This document shows, piece by piece, positions 1 to 5,203 of a DNA stretch of 5,203 nt (position 1 is the first letter of the stretch; every line of letters starts with the position of its first letter). This stretch comes from Eubacteriales bacterium (GTDB lineage Bacteria > Bacillota > Clostridia > Christensenellales > CAG-138): NCBI GenBank assembly GCA_028701165.1, contig JAQVRG010000126.1, positions 1-5,203 on the forward strand, written 5' to 3'. The position numbers and the translations under genes are program-made. The notes under the pieces are model-generated. The model was not told the DNA's origin. It made no database searches and saw nothing but the letters and a program-made list of their open reading frames with translations.

Positions 1-754
1 AAGAATCCAGATGCTCCACGAAAAACTCCGTGCAGTAGCCGAACTTGATGTTTTCCACATCCTCTAAGCTAAGATCCGCGTCCTGCGACAGCGAGGGCGC
101 TTCCTGAGCCGCCACATCCACATAATCGTCAAGCTCCTCGCCGTCCAACGCCATTTTGAAGCCCTTGAAGATGGTAAGCAGACCCTTGCCGCCCGAATCC
201 ACCACGCCGGCTTCCTTCAAAACGGGAAGCAGATCCGGCGTCATCTTCAGCGCTTCCTCGCCGCGCGTGATCATCAGATCCAGCAGCTTATAAACGTTTG
301 CGCCGTCCTCCCAAAGCTCCGTCGCGCGTTCCGCCATCATGCGGGCGACGGTCAGCATGGTACCCTCTTTGGGCTTCATGACGGCTTTATAGGCCGCCTC
401 CGTGCCGGTGCTCAGCGCCATAGCGAGCATGCCCGCGTCCATCTCGTCCTGATTGGCAAGGGCTTTGGCAAAGCCGCGGAATATCTGCGAAAGGATGACG
501 CCGGAGTTGCCCCGCGCGCCTTTCAAGGCGCCCAGCGCCGCCGCATCCGCCACGTCGCACACCCGTTCGCCTTCGCAGGCCTTGACCTCGCGCACCGCGC
601 TTTGCATGGTCATGGACATGTTGGTGCCCGTATCGCCATCAGGCACGGGAAACACATTGAGCGCGTCGATCACGTTCTTATTCTTCTCCAGCAGCGCTGC
701 GCCCATATTGAACATATCGCGGAGCAGCGCGCCGTTGATCTGTAAATTTTCCAA
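1..754 (-). CDS. fakA: Fatty acid kinase FakA / YloV-like DAK2 (DhaL) domain protein, N-terminal part, cut by the left edge
   Basis: FakA-type proteins are cytoplasmic kinases that phosphorylate fatty acids bound to a FakB (DegV-family) partner, making acyl-phosphate for phospholipid synthesis. The 251 visible residues hold the whole DhaL-type nucleotide-binding domain. Visible motifs are NVFPVPDGDTGTNMSMT at 33-49 with the Mg/ATP-binding aspartates D39 and D41, GARGNSGVILSQIFRG at 79-94, PKEGTM at 128-133 and DSGGKGL at 186-192. FGYCTEF at 238-244 begins the middle domain. The family is usually about 550 residues, so roughly the C-terminal half lies outside the window. The TTG start is chosen because GGAGG lies 8 nt upstream and the family-typical N-terminus (ENLQINGALLRDMF) begins there; the next in-frame ATG (residue 15) would cut into the first helix. 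It follows the Asp23-family gene by 26 nt, the same order as yloU-yloV in Bacillus. The family assignment is secure. The fatty-acid substrate is inferred from the family, and no FakB gene is in view. Confidence 0.93.
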   Translation of the reverse strand, partial: MENLQINGALLRDMFNMGAALLEKNKNVIDALNVFPVPDGDTGTNMSMTMQSAVREVKACEGERVCDVADAAALGALKGARGNSGVILSQIFRGFAKALANQDEMDAGMLAMALSTGTEAAYKAVMKPKEGTMLTVARMMAERATELWEDGANVYKLLDLMITRGEEALKMTPDLLPVLKEAGVVDSGGKGLLTIFKGFKMALDGEELDDYVDVAAQEAPSLSQDADLSLEDVENIKFGYCTEFFVEHLDS

Positions 755-762
755 TTTGTTAT

Positions 763-767
763 CCTCC
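763..767 (-). promoter_or_regulatory. Ribosome binding site deciding the TTG start of fakA
   Basis: On the minus strand GGAGG lies 8 nt before the TTG at 754-752, inside the 26-nt gap after the upstream stop codon. No other start codon in frame is so placed, which supports TTG initiation. Confidence 0.8.
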
Positions 768-780
768 AGACCGCGCCCGC

Positions 781-1146
781 TTAATCTTCGGGCACGCGGA
801 TGCTCTCAACGTGGATGTTCACGTTGCGCACCTCTACGCCGGTCATCTCGTTCACGCGATAACGCACATTGCTGATGGTGTTCTGCGCTACCGTAGGCAA
901 GGTCACGCCGTAAACCAGCGTAACGTACAAATCGATATCCACGGCCTGCCCATCCTCCAGCGGCGTTACGCGCACGCCGCGCTTTTGGTTTTCGCCGCCT
1001 ACAATCTGCAAAAACGTATCGCTTGCCTTCTTTGCGTTCATGCCGGCAATGCCGTAATTCTCGCCCGCCGCAAGACCCGCGATCTTTGCGATCAGTTCGT
1101 CCGCGTATGTAATGGTGCCAAGTTCTGTATTGATAATTCCAGCCAT
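781..1146 (-). CDS. yloU: Asp23/Gls24 family envelope-stress-type protein (YloU-like)
   Basis: This is a 121-residue protein of the Asp23/Gls24 family (DUF322). Such proteins are small, soluble or membrane-associated, and linked to cell-envelope homeostasis; their biochemical activity is not established. Family hallmarks are the early GTITYADELIAKIAGLAA stretch (residues 9-26) and GIAGM at 32-36. The C-terminal half, VDIDLYVTLVYGVTLPTVAQ followed by VRYRVNEMTGVEVRNVNIHV, is the typical alternating beta/alpha pattern. The frame stays open upstream to about 1275, but the ATG at 1146-1144 is preferred: AAGGAGG lies 11 nt upstream, the family N-terminus begins here, and the longer version would run through the promoter. 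It is the first gene of an operon with fakA, and the adjacency matches yloU-yloV in other Firmicutes. The family call is sure. The symbol is by context, because several Asp23 paralogues usually coexist in one genome. Confidence 0.92.
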   Translation of the reverse strand: MAGIINTELGTITYADELIAKIAGLAAGENYGIAGMNAKKASDTFLQIVGGENQKRGVRVTPLEDGQAVDIDLYVTLVYGVTLPTVAQNTISNVRYRVNEMTGVEVRNVNIHVESIRVPED

Positions 1147-1157
1147 ATGCTTAAACG

Positions 1158-1164
1158 CCTCCTT
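1158..1164 (-). promoter_or_regulatory. Ribosome binding site of the Asp23-family gene
   Basis: AAGGAGG on the minus strand lies 11 nt before the ATG at 1146, slightly longer than usual spacing. Its first base overlaps the end of a 7-bp inverted repeat, so folding of the leader could influence access to it. Confidence 0.75.
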
Positions 1165-1183
1165 ATACATTTTTACATGTATA
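1164..1183 (-). repeat. Inverted repeat TATACAT / ATGTATA in the leader of the Asp23-family gene
   Basis: On the minus strand two perfect 7-base arms, TATACAT and ATGTATA, are separated by 6 bases (GTAAAA). The element lies between the predicted transcription start (about 1195) and the ribosome binding site, touching the latter. It could be an operator for a dimeric repressor or a weak AT-rich hairpin. The arms are clear; the role is a guess, and an AT-rich chance repeat is possible. Confidence 0.4.
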
Positions 1184-1201
1184 GTATAATTGCACGTTGT
1201 T

Positions 1202-1230
1202 AGTATAACCCAAATCGCCCCGCATGGCAA
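1202..1230 (-). promoter_or_regulatory. Sigma-A-type promoter of the Asp23-fakA operon
   Basis: On the minus strand TTGCCA (-35, 1230-1225) and TATACT (-10, 1207-1202) are 17 bp apart, each matching the consensus at five of six positions. The predicted start near 1195 gives a leader of about 50 nt. No terminator separates the two genes downstream, so this promoter should serve both. Confidence 0.75.
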
Positions 1231-1336
1231 CTTAAACCGCATAGCACAGCGTCCGGTTCGACGTATTTTGCGCAAAGTTCCAAACTTCTACGCTGAAAAT
1301 TCACATTCGCGCCTCGGGAAAATCCTGCCATTCGCA

Positions 1337-1365
1337 TTGCGGCGCGCGCCGTTTTGCTTTATCAT
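1337..1365 (+). promoter_or_regulatory. Probable promoter of the AraC-family regulator gene
   Basis: TTGCGG (-35, weak, three of six matches) and TATCAT (-10, five of six) are spaced by 17 bp. Transcription would start near 1372, leaving a short leader before the ATG at 1393. The weak -35 fits a promoter that needs an activator or is autoregulated. It is divergent from the Asp23 promoter, with about 105 bp between the two -35 boxes. Confidence 0.5.
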
Positions 1366-1392
1366 GGATACAGAGGAAACGAGGTGCATGCT

Positions 1393-2232
1393 ATGCAACA
1401 GGACGGCGCGCAGCGCGGATACCTGCACGAGGACTTTCGCCTGTTCCATATCCGCGATCAGCGCGAGCTGGATATCGAATATCACTATCACGCCTTTGAC
1501 AAGGTAGTGGTATTCCTTGGCGGCCGCGTCAACTATATCATGGAAGGTAAATCCTACTACCTACAGCCGTGGGACGTCCTGCTGGTGGGCAACAACCAGA
1601 TCCACCGGCCGGTGATCGACGCGCGGGAGCCTTATGAGCGCATCATCCTTTGGATGAATACGGAATACTTGGCCGCGCACAGCACGGGTGAGGACGCGCT
1701 GCTCGCTTGCTTTGCGCTTGCCAAAAAAAGGAAGTTTGCCTTGATCCGCCCCAGCGCGCGGGAACGGCACAGCATCATGGATCTGCTCCGCAACACTGAG
1801 GACGCCTTGAACACGAAGGATTTTGGCCATGATCTTCTTTCGCGCACCTATTTTCTACAGTTTATGATACTTCTCAACCGTATAGCCCTGCATGATGAAA
1901 CGATGCACGACGCGGCCGCCTACAAGAGCGATCCGCGCTTTGACGAGATCATCGCCTATATCAACGGGCATTTGGAGGAGGATCTGTCGCTCGACGCCCT
2001 ATGCGCCAAATTCTATATCAGCAAGTCCTTCCTCATGCACCGCTTTAAGGAAATGGCCGGCTGCACAGCGCACAGCTATATCCAGCAAAAACGGCTGATC
2101 TATGCGGCGCGTCTTATCCGCGAGGGCACGCCCGTGCTCACCGCCTGCGCCCAGTGCGGCTTCAACGACTATTCCGCTTTTCTGCGTGCCTTCAAACGTC
2201 TTTTTGGCAGCACGCCCAGAGAGCTCGTGTAG
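1393..2232 (+). CDS. AraC/XylS-family transcriptional regulator with N-terminal cupin-type sensor domain
   Basis: This is a 279-residue DNA-binding regulator of the classic AraC layout. The N-terminal half (about 15-100) is a cupin-like ligand domain with H31 and H33 in YHYH, then a beta-rich stretch with a GKSYYLQPWDVLLV turn (52-65) and H71. A helical linker (about 120-170) follows. The C-terminal 100 residues carry two helix-turn-helix motifs: LSLDALCAKFYISKSFLMHRF at 198-218, and a recognition segment at about 247-270 with the family signature CGFNDYSAFLRAFKRLFG and a terminal TPREL. The ATG at 1393 is chosen because GAGGTG lies 6 nt upstream; the in-frame TTG at 1354 would start ahead of the predicted -10 box. 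Fifteen bases after its stop the lipoprotein gene begins, so the two are probably one transcript and functionally linked. Such regulators often sense sugars or cell-envelope compounds, but the ligand here cannot be read from the sequence. Confidence 0.93.
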   Translation: MQQDGAQRGYLHEDFRLFHIRDQRELDIEYHYHAFDKVVVFLGGRVNYIMEGKSYYLQPWDVLLVGNNQIHRPVIDAREPYERIILWMNTEYLAAHSTGEDALLACFALAKKRKFALIRPSARERHSIMDLLRNTEDALNTKDFGHDLLSRTYFLQFMILLNRIALHDETMHDAAAYKSDPRFDEIIAYINGHLEEDLSLDALCAKFYISKSFLMHRFKEMAGCTAHSYIQQKRLIYAARLIREGTPVLTACAQCGFNDYSAFLRAFKRLFGSTPRELV

Positions 2233-2233
2233 A

Positions 2234-2238
2234 AAGGA
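2234..2238 (+). promoter_or_regulatory. Ribosome binding site deciding the TTG start of the lipoprotein gene
   Basis: AAGGA begins two bases past the stop codon of the regulator gene and sits 9 nt before the TTG at 2248. The encoded signal peptide begins directly at this TTG, so no later start would keep the basic N-terminus. Confidence 0.7.
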
Positions 2239-2247
2239 TCTTTAATT

Positions 2248-3630
2248 TTGCGTCAAAAGCTTTATCTATTCCTCGCAGCGTTTTCGCTGCTGATCGTGAT
2301 GTTTCTTACGGCCTGCGGCCTTGTGAAAACCGCTTCCCTGCCGGAGGGCGTCGATGTGCTGTCCTTTGACGCGCAAGCGCTTTCGGACGCGCTCTGCGCC
2401 GCCGCGCGCGCAAACGACACGCAGCTCATCCTGTTCTATCTCCCGTCGGAGGCGTTGGAAGCGCAGATTCAGGCCGAGGTTGACCGTACCCTTTCCAGCC
2501 GCTATGACTGCGCCTACAATGTGGACACTGTGACATGGAGCGTGGTGAACTACGATAACTATGTCTATATTAAATTCAGCCTTCTTTATGAAGCGAATCT
2601 GCCGCCCCGCCCGCCCGTTCGTTCCTTTTCCTCTCTGCACTGGGGCGAAATCATTATGGACATGCTAACGAACAAGGAGACGGACTATACCGTTTGCATC
2701 CCCCGCGCGGACGTGGAGGATGCGGCGTTAAAGGATGCGCTTTCCCACGCGCCGGAGGCCGCCGATTCCGCATTGTTTACCTATTTAGCCGCAAACAGCA
2801 GCTGGTATGTAAGCGAATACGAGGATTACTGGGTGGTGGGCTTGGAGCTTGTTTACCGCCAAGATGCGTGCGCGCTTGAAGCGATCTATCATGTGGAATC
2901 GCCTTACGAAGCCGCTTGTTATCTCATCGACGCCATGCTCACCGGCGACGAGACCGTCACCATGTATGTAAAGGATATGGAAAAGGAACGGCTGCAGCTT
3001 CTTTGGGATACCGCGCGCATCAACGACGGCGCGGATATGGTGGAGGAATCCCTGACGGGCAAGGCCACTTACTGGGACAACGCGGACGGCAGCTATATCT
3101 GCGAGATCCGCTCCCAATACAGCGGTACGGCCGCAACGCGGGAAGCATACCGTTTGGAGCTTATGGCGGTGCTCAAAGAGCTTGAACAAACGATACGGGA
3201 CGCCGCGCCCCAAACCGAGGAGGATACCTACCGCTTGATCGCGCAGGTCGTCGCGGAACGCACCGCTTACGACGACGCCGTCAGCAAAGCTTCCGTAGAG
3301 CAAGCGCTGACGCCGGATATGTGTTATACGCGCACGGCCTACGGCGCGCTTGTACAAAAGGACAGCGTGTGCACGGGATATGCCGCGGCCTTCAAGGCGC
3401 TCTGCGACCGGTTCGGCCTGCCCTGCTGGGTGATGCTTGGCAGCTTTGACGATGTCGGGCACGCGTGGAACATCGTGCTTCTCGACGGCGAGGTTCGCTA
3501 TGTGGACGTGACCTTTTTTGATACCGCGCGCAGCGATAAGCACTTGCTGTTTACGCAGCAGGAATATGAAAAGCGGCATTATGTACCTGAGGAGGGCTAT
3601 GTAACGCCGGATTGGTACGGCGCGGCATGA
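2248..3630 (+). CDS. Lipoprotein with C-terminal transglutaminase-like (Cys-His-Asp) domain
   Basis: This 460-residue protein is predicted to be exported and lipid-anchored. Residues 1-23 form a lipoprotein signal with a short basic start (R2, K4), a hydrophobic core and a lipobox LTAC, so C23 would be the modified cysteine. The C-terminal 130 residues match the transglutaminase-like papain fold: catalytic C375 in SVCTGYAAAFKALC, H405 in GHAWN and D420 in RYVDVTFFD, a complete triad. Bacterial members may act as proteases, cross-linking enzymes or peptide-bond hydrolases; which applies here is unknown. The region between about 45 and 295 shows three divergent repeats of about 70 residues (see findings). 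The start is TTG at 2248, with AAGGA 9 nt upstream and the signal peptide beginning immediately. It lies 15 nt downstream of the AraC-type regulator, probably in the same operon. Cysteines C386 and C393 flank the active-site helix. Family assignment of the C-terminal domain is firm; the substrate is not known. Confidence 0.88.
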   Translation: MRQKLYLFLAAFSLLIVMFLTACGLVKTASLPEGVDVLSFDAQALSDALCAAARANDTQLILFYLPSEALEAQIQAEVDRTLSSRYDCAYNVDTVTWSVVNYDNYVYIKFSLLYEANLPPRPPVRSFSSLHWGEIIMDMLTNKETDYTVCIPRADVEDAALKDALSHAPEAADSALFTYLAANSSWYVSEYEDYWVVGLELVYRQDACALEAIYHVESPYEAACYLIDAMLTGDETVTMYVKDMEKERLQLLWDTARINDGADMVEESLTGKATYWDNADGSYICEIRSQYSGTAATREAYRLELMAVLKELEQTIRDAAPQTEEDTYRLIAQVVAERTAYDDAVSKASVEQALTPDMCYTRTAYGALVQKDSVCTGYAAAFKALCDRFGLPCWVMLGSFDDVGHAWNIVLLDGEVRYVDVTFFDTARSDKHLLFTQQEYEKRHYVPEEGYVTPDWYGAA

Positions 3631-3649
3631 TGCAATTCGTCGGAATCCG

Positions 3650-3658
3650 TGATATAAT
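3650..3658 (+). promoter_or_regulatory. Extended -10 promoter ahead of the membrane-protein gene
   Basis: TGATATAAT is a perfect extended -10 element (TGnTATAAT). The -35 region at 3630-3635 (ATGCAA) is poor, which is common for extended -10 promoters. Transcription would begin near 3665, about 25 nt before the ATG at 3691. It could drive the membrane-protein gene independently of the regulator-lipoprotein transcript. Confidence 0.6.
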
Positions 3659-3690
3659 ACCGATGAATTTCCCAATGAAAGGATTTATCC

Positions 3691-4194
3691 ATGAATAAGA
3701 ATACCTCTTTTTATAGCGTCTGCCTCCCCTTGTTTCTTGTTCTTGCCGCGCCTAAGTCTCTTTATGCGCTGCTGCCCTTGAATTTCATCATCGATGTGCT
3801 CGTCGTGCGCATGGCGCTTGGCAGCATAGGACGGCGGGAGCTTTTCGCGCCCATGTGGAAAAAGGAGATTTGGCTATGCGCCCTTGCAAGCCTTTTGGGT
3901 ACCTGTGCCGGCGGCGCGGCATTATACGGCGTCAGCCGCATACCGTTTGGCAGCGAAGCTTGGCGGCTTGCGGTGCAGGGTGTAAGGCAAAACCCCTTCA
4001 TCAGCACCAACGCGCTGATCATCGTATTCGCCTGTATCATCGTCGCCGCCGCTTTCACCTATCTTCTTACGCTGTGGCTCGCTTTAAGAAAAACCGACTT
4101 ATCCCTTAAGGAAAAGCGAACCTTCTGCTTGGCCTTCGCGCTCTTTACGGCCCCCTACGCCTTTATTCTTCCCACCGCTTGGTTCATCCATTAA
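3691..4194 (+). CDS. Multi-spanning integral membrane protein of unknown family
   Basis: I do not recognise this 167-residue protein. It is strongly hydrophobic with probably four or five membrane segments: about 8-20 and 25-43 (possibly one hairpin), 60-82, 108-132 and 144-163. Basic stretches GRRE (47-50), WKKE (56-59) and LRKTDLSLKEKR (132-143) mark likely cytoplasmic loops. No signal peptidase site, catalytic motif or transport signature is visible. The ATG start is supported by GAAAGGA ending 7 nt upstream. The gene follows the transglutaminase-like lipoprotein after 60 nt, with an extended -10 promoter in the gap and no terminator, so it may be both the third gene of that operon and separately expressed. 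It ends at a shared bidirectional terminator. Its neighbour suggests an envelope-related role, which is inference only. That it is a real membrane-protein gene is well supported. Confidence 0.8.
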   Translation: MNKNTSFYSVCLPLFLVLAAPKSLYALLPLNFIIDVLVVRMALGSIGRRELFAPMWKKEIWLCALASLLGTCAGGAALYGVSRIPFGSEAWRLAVQGVRQNPFISTNALIIVFACIIVAAAFTYLLTLWLALRKTDLSLKEKRTFCLAFALFTAPYAFILPTAWFIH

Positions 4195-4202
4195 ACAGCG
4201 AT

Positions 4203-4236
4203 AAACAAAAAAGAGCCGGCCGGCTCTTTTTTGTTT
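4203..4236. terminator. Bidirectional intrinsic terminator between convergent genes
   Basis: This is a perfect 34-bp palindrome centred between 4219 and 4220. The GC core GAGCCGGCCGGCTC (4213-4226) would form a stem, with a TTTTTTGTTT tail on both strands. It lies 8 nt after the stop of the plus-strand membrane-protein gene and 6 nt after the stop of the minus-strand acyl carrier protein gene, so it should terminate both transcripts. With no unpaired spacer, the loop must come from the central GGCC bases. Confidence 0.93.
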
Positions 4237-4242
4237 GCGTGT

Positions 4243-4467
4243 TCAGGCTACTTGCGTGTCCACCGCGTGCACAAGATCGCGCACGCATTGCAGCTTATCC
4301 TCGTTTTCCACAAGGATGTCGAACTCATCCTCGATGCACATGACGACCTCGCACAGATCCAAAGAATCCATATCCAGCTGTGCCGCCGTCGTCTCCGCCG
4401 TGATCAATTCGCTGGGAACTCCGGTAACGTCGTGTACGATGTCACGCACCCGTTCAAAGCTTTGCAT
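4243..4467 (-). CDS. Stand-alone acyl carrier protein
   Basis: This is a 74-residue acidic carrier protein of normal ACP length. Ser35 in the DSL motif (LDMDSLDLCEVVMCIEDEFDI, 31-51) is the expected site of 4'-phosphopantetheine attachment by an AcpS/Sfp-type transferase, after which it carries acyl chains as thioesters. The following helix with EDEFD and the C-terminal VRDLVHAV helix are typical of fatty-acid ACPs. The usual glycine two residues before DSL is aspartate here (D32), and there are three cysteines (C39, C44, C61), which is uncommon. The ATG at 4467 is chosen because GGAGG lies 8 nt upstream; a longer frame to 4554 would run through the promoter. No ketosynthase, fabD/fabF or other fatty-acid gene adjoins it, so it may be the main ACP encoded apart from its cluster or an accessory carrier for another pathway. 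It has its own promoter and terminator, implying a monocistronic transcript. Confidence 0.92.
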   Translation of the reverse strand: MQSFERVRDIVHDVTGVPSELITAETTAAQLDMDSLDLCEVVMCIEDEFDILVENEDKLQCVRDLVHAVDTQVA

Positions 4468-4475
4468 GGCCTTGA

Positions 4476-4480
4476 CCTCC
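4476..4480 (-). promoter_or_regulatory. Ribosome binding site of the acyl carrier protein gene
   Basis: GGAGG on the minus strand lies 8 nt before the ATG at 4467-4465 and fixes the start of the 74-residue protein. Confidence 0.8.
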
Positions 4481-4537
4481 AACAATACAAGATAATAAAG
4501 AATAATGACGCATCGGCAGGAAAAATGCCAACGCGCC

Positions 4538-4567
4538 ATTATAACCTTAATCATCCCGTTCTGTCAA
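4538..4567 (-). promoter_or_regulatory. Consensus sigma-A promoter of the acyl carrier protein gene
   Basis: On the minus strand TTGACA (4567-4562) and TATAAT (4543-4538) are both perfect consensus hexamers with an 18-bp spacer. Transcription should begin near 4531, giving a leader of about 64 nt. The -35 box begins only 2 nt after the upstream gene's stop codon. Such a match implies strong, largely constitutive expression, as expected for an abundant ACP. I saw no recognisable FapR- or FabT-type operator in the leader. Confidence 0.88.
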
Positions 4568-4569
4568 TA

Positions 4570-5203
4570 TCAGGCCGCCGGCTCCTCCAACAGCGTTTCA
4601 CCGCTCGCCTTATCAAGCGCGCAGTAGTCGCAAGGATCGGAGCGCTTGGCTTCAAACGCTTCCTCGATGGTACCGTAATATACGTTCTTGGAGTTTGCGA
4701 TGGTATGGCAGTCCGGATCGCAATGATAGGATTTGCCAAACTGCGTCCAGTACACCGTACCATCCGTCGTGATCTCGGATACGTCCTGCTTGGCTTCGGC
4801 AAGCTGCTCCTGCGACACGGGGTTATAGTCGATAGAGCACACGGAGGCGAGCACCAGCGCCGCCGCCGCTACAATGGAGGCGATCTTCTTGGTTTTGGGA
4901 TCAAGCTCCTTGTTCCTAAGCAGAAGGATAACGATGGGCAGGAAAGCGATGATGCTCATCACAACGCCAAGGTTATTGTGCAGAATAAACTTCGCCTTGT
5001 TCTTTTCGGAAGCAGGATCGATATGATTGGCCTTTTTCCAGCAGGCGGAGGCGATAATCACAGCGATCAGGTCGATCACCAGCGCGCCGATAAAGAAAAG
5101 CATGAACTTTTCCTGCGGCACATACATGGTGCCATTGAGCATGAGAATGGCCAGCACCTCAAAGCCTATGCCTACGATCCAGAGTATCCACGCCGCAACG
5201 CGG
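4570..5203 (-). CDS. Membrane protein with C-terminal Cys/His putative metal-binding domain, start beyond the right edge
   Basis: The reading frame is open to the window edge, giving 210 visible residues. A GTG at 5157 could be read as a start, but the 15 codons before it encode part of a hydrophobic helix (VAAWILWIVGIGFE), and no proper ribosome binding site precedes it, so the gene is partial. Numbering from the edge, membrane segments lie at about 3-23, 33-54, 77-95 and 106-124. Basic loops lie at 56-71 and 96-106. After a linker rich in acidic and polar residues, a compact C-terminal domain begins with TVYWTQFGKSYHCDPDC (149-165) and ends with PCDYC (190-194). H160, C165, C191 and C194 (with C161) have the spacing of the small YHxxxxC...CxxC modules found at the ends of various bacterial envelope and nuclease proteins, thought to bind zinc. 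Function is unknown. The next gene downstream is the acyl carrier protein, which has its own promoter. Confidence 0.78.
   Translation of the reverse strand, partial: RVAAWILWIVGIGFEVLAILMLNGTMYVPQEKFMLFFIGALVIDLIAVIIASACWKKANHIDPASEKNKAKFILHNNLGVVMSIIAFLPIVILLLRNKELDPKTKKIASIVAAAALVLASVCSIDYNPVSQEQLAEAKQDVSEITTDGTVYWTQFGKSYHCDPDCHTIANSKNVYYGTIEEAFEAKRSDPCDYCALDKASGETLLEEPAA

Noticed and set aside
453..875. A 140-codon plus-strand frame over fakA and the Asp23 gene
   Set aside because: It is antisense to two well-recognised genes and its Ser/Arg/Ala-rich translation shows no domain.
1147..1275. A longer N-terminus for the Asp23-family protein
   Set aside because: The extra 43 codons run through the predicted promoter and leader, and do not resemble the family. 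The ATG at 1146 has a good ribosome binding site.
1354..1392. A TTG start for the AraC-type regulator 13 codons upstream
   Set aside because: It precedes the predicted -10 box and lacks a ribosome binding site, unlike the ATG at 1393.
2785..3675. A 296-codon open frame on the minus strand opposite the lipoprotein gene
   Set aside because: It overlaps a gene with a signal peptide and an intact catalytic triad, and its translation is rich in scattered Arg/His with no domain-like pattern, as expected for the antisense of GC-rich coding DNA.
4468..4554. A longer N-terminus for the acyl carrier protein
   Set aside because: It would cover the -10 box at 4538-4543 and add 29 residues absent from normal ACPs.
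4243..5203. A polyketide or peptide biosynthesis cluster suggested by the acyl carrier protein
   Set aside because: No ketosynthase, adenylation, thioesterase or transferase gene adjoins it, and the neighbouring gene is an unrelated membrane protein.
1..5203. CRISPR arrays, insertion sequences, tRNA or rRNA genes, phage genes
   Set aside because: I found no regularly spaced repeats, transposase or integrase motifs, cloverleaf-like segments or ribosomal RNA sequence on either strand.

Overview
The window looks like chromosomal DNA of a moderately GC-rich Clostridia-type Firmicute. The grounds are clean AGGAGG-like ribosome binding sites, several TTG starts, sigma-A-type promoters in AT-rich gaps, an adjacent Asp23 (YloU) and FakA/YloV pair, and a lipoprotein with a Gram-positive-style lipobox. 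No mobile element, CRISPR array, tRNA or rRNA gene was seen. Both window edges cut through a gene.

Left part (1-1146, minus strand): a two-gene operon. A short Asp23/Gls24-family protein (yloU-like) is followed 26 nt downstream by the N-terminal 251 residues of the fatty acid kinase FakA/YloV, which runs off the left edge. A strong promoter (TTGCCA, 17 bp, TATACT) sits upstream of the pair. It shares a roughly 250 bp gap with a divergent promoter for the next gene.

Middle part (1393-4194, plus strand): an AraC-family regulator with an N-terminal cupin-like sensor, then 15 nt later a 460-residue lipoprotein. The lipoprotein ends in a transglutaminase-like Cys-His-Asp domain, and its N-terminal half appears to be three divergent copies of a module of about 70 residues. 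After a 60-nt gap with an extended -10 promoter comes a 167-residue membrane protein of no recognised family. The regulator and lipoprotein are probably co-transcribed. The membrane protein may be read both from upstream and from its own promoter.

Right part (4203-5203): a perfect 34-bp palindrome with T-tracts on both sides serves as a shared bidirectional terminator for the convergent genes. On the minus strand beyond it lies a lone 74-residue acyl carrier protein with a consensus sigma-A promoter (TTGACA, 18 bp, TATAAT). Next is a four-helix membrane protein with a C-terminal Cys/His cluster of probable metal-binding type, whose start lies beyond the right edge.

The ACP and FakA both point to acyl-chain metabolism, but nothing in the window links them directly. 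The least explained material is the AraC / transglutaminase-lipoprotein / membrane-protein block.
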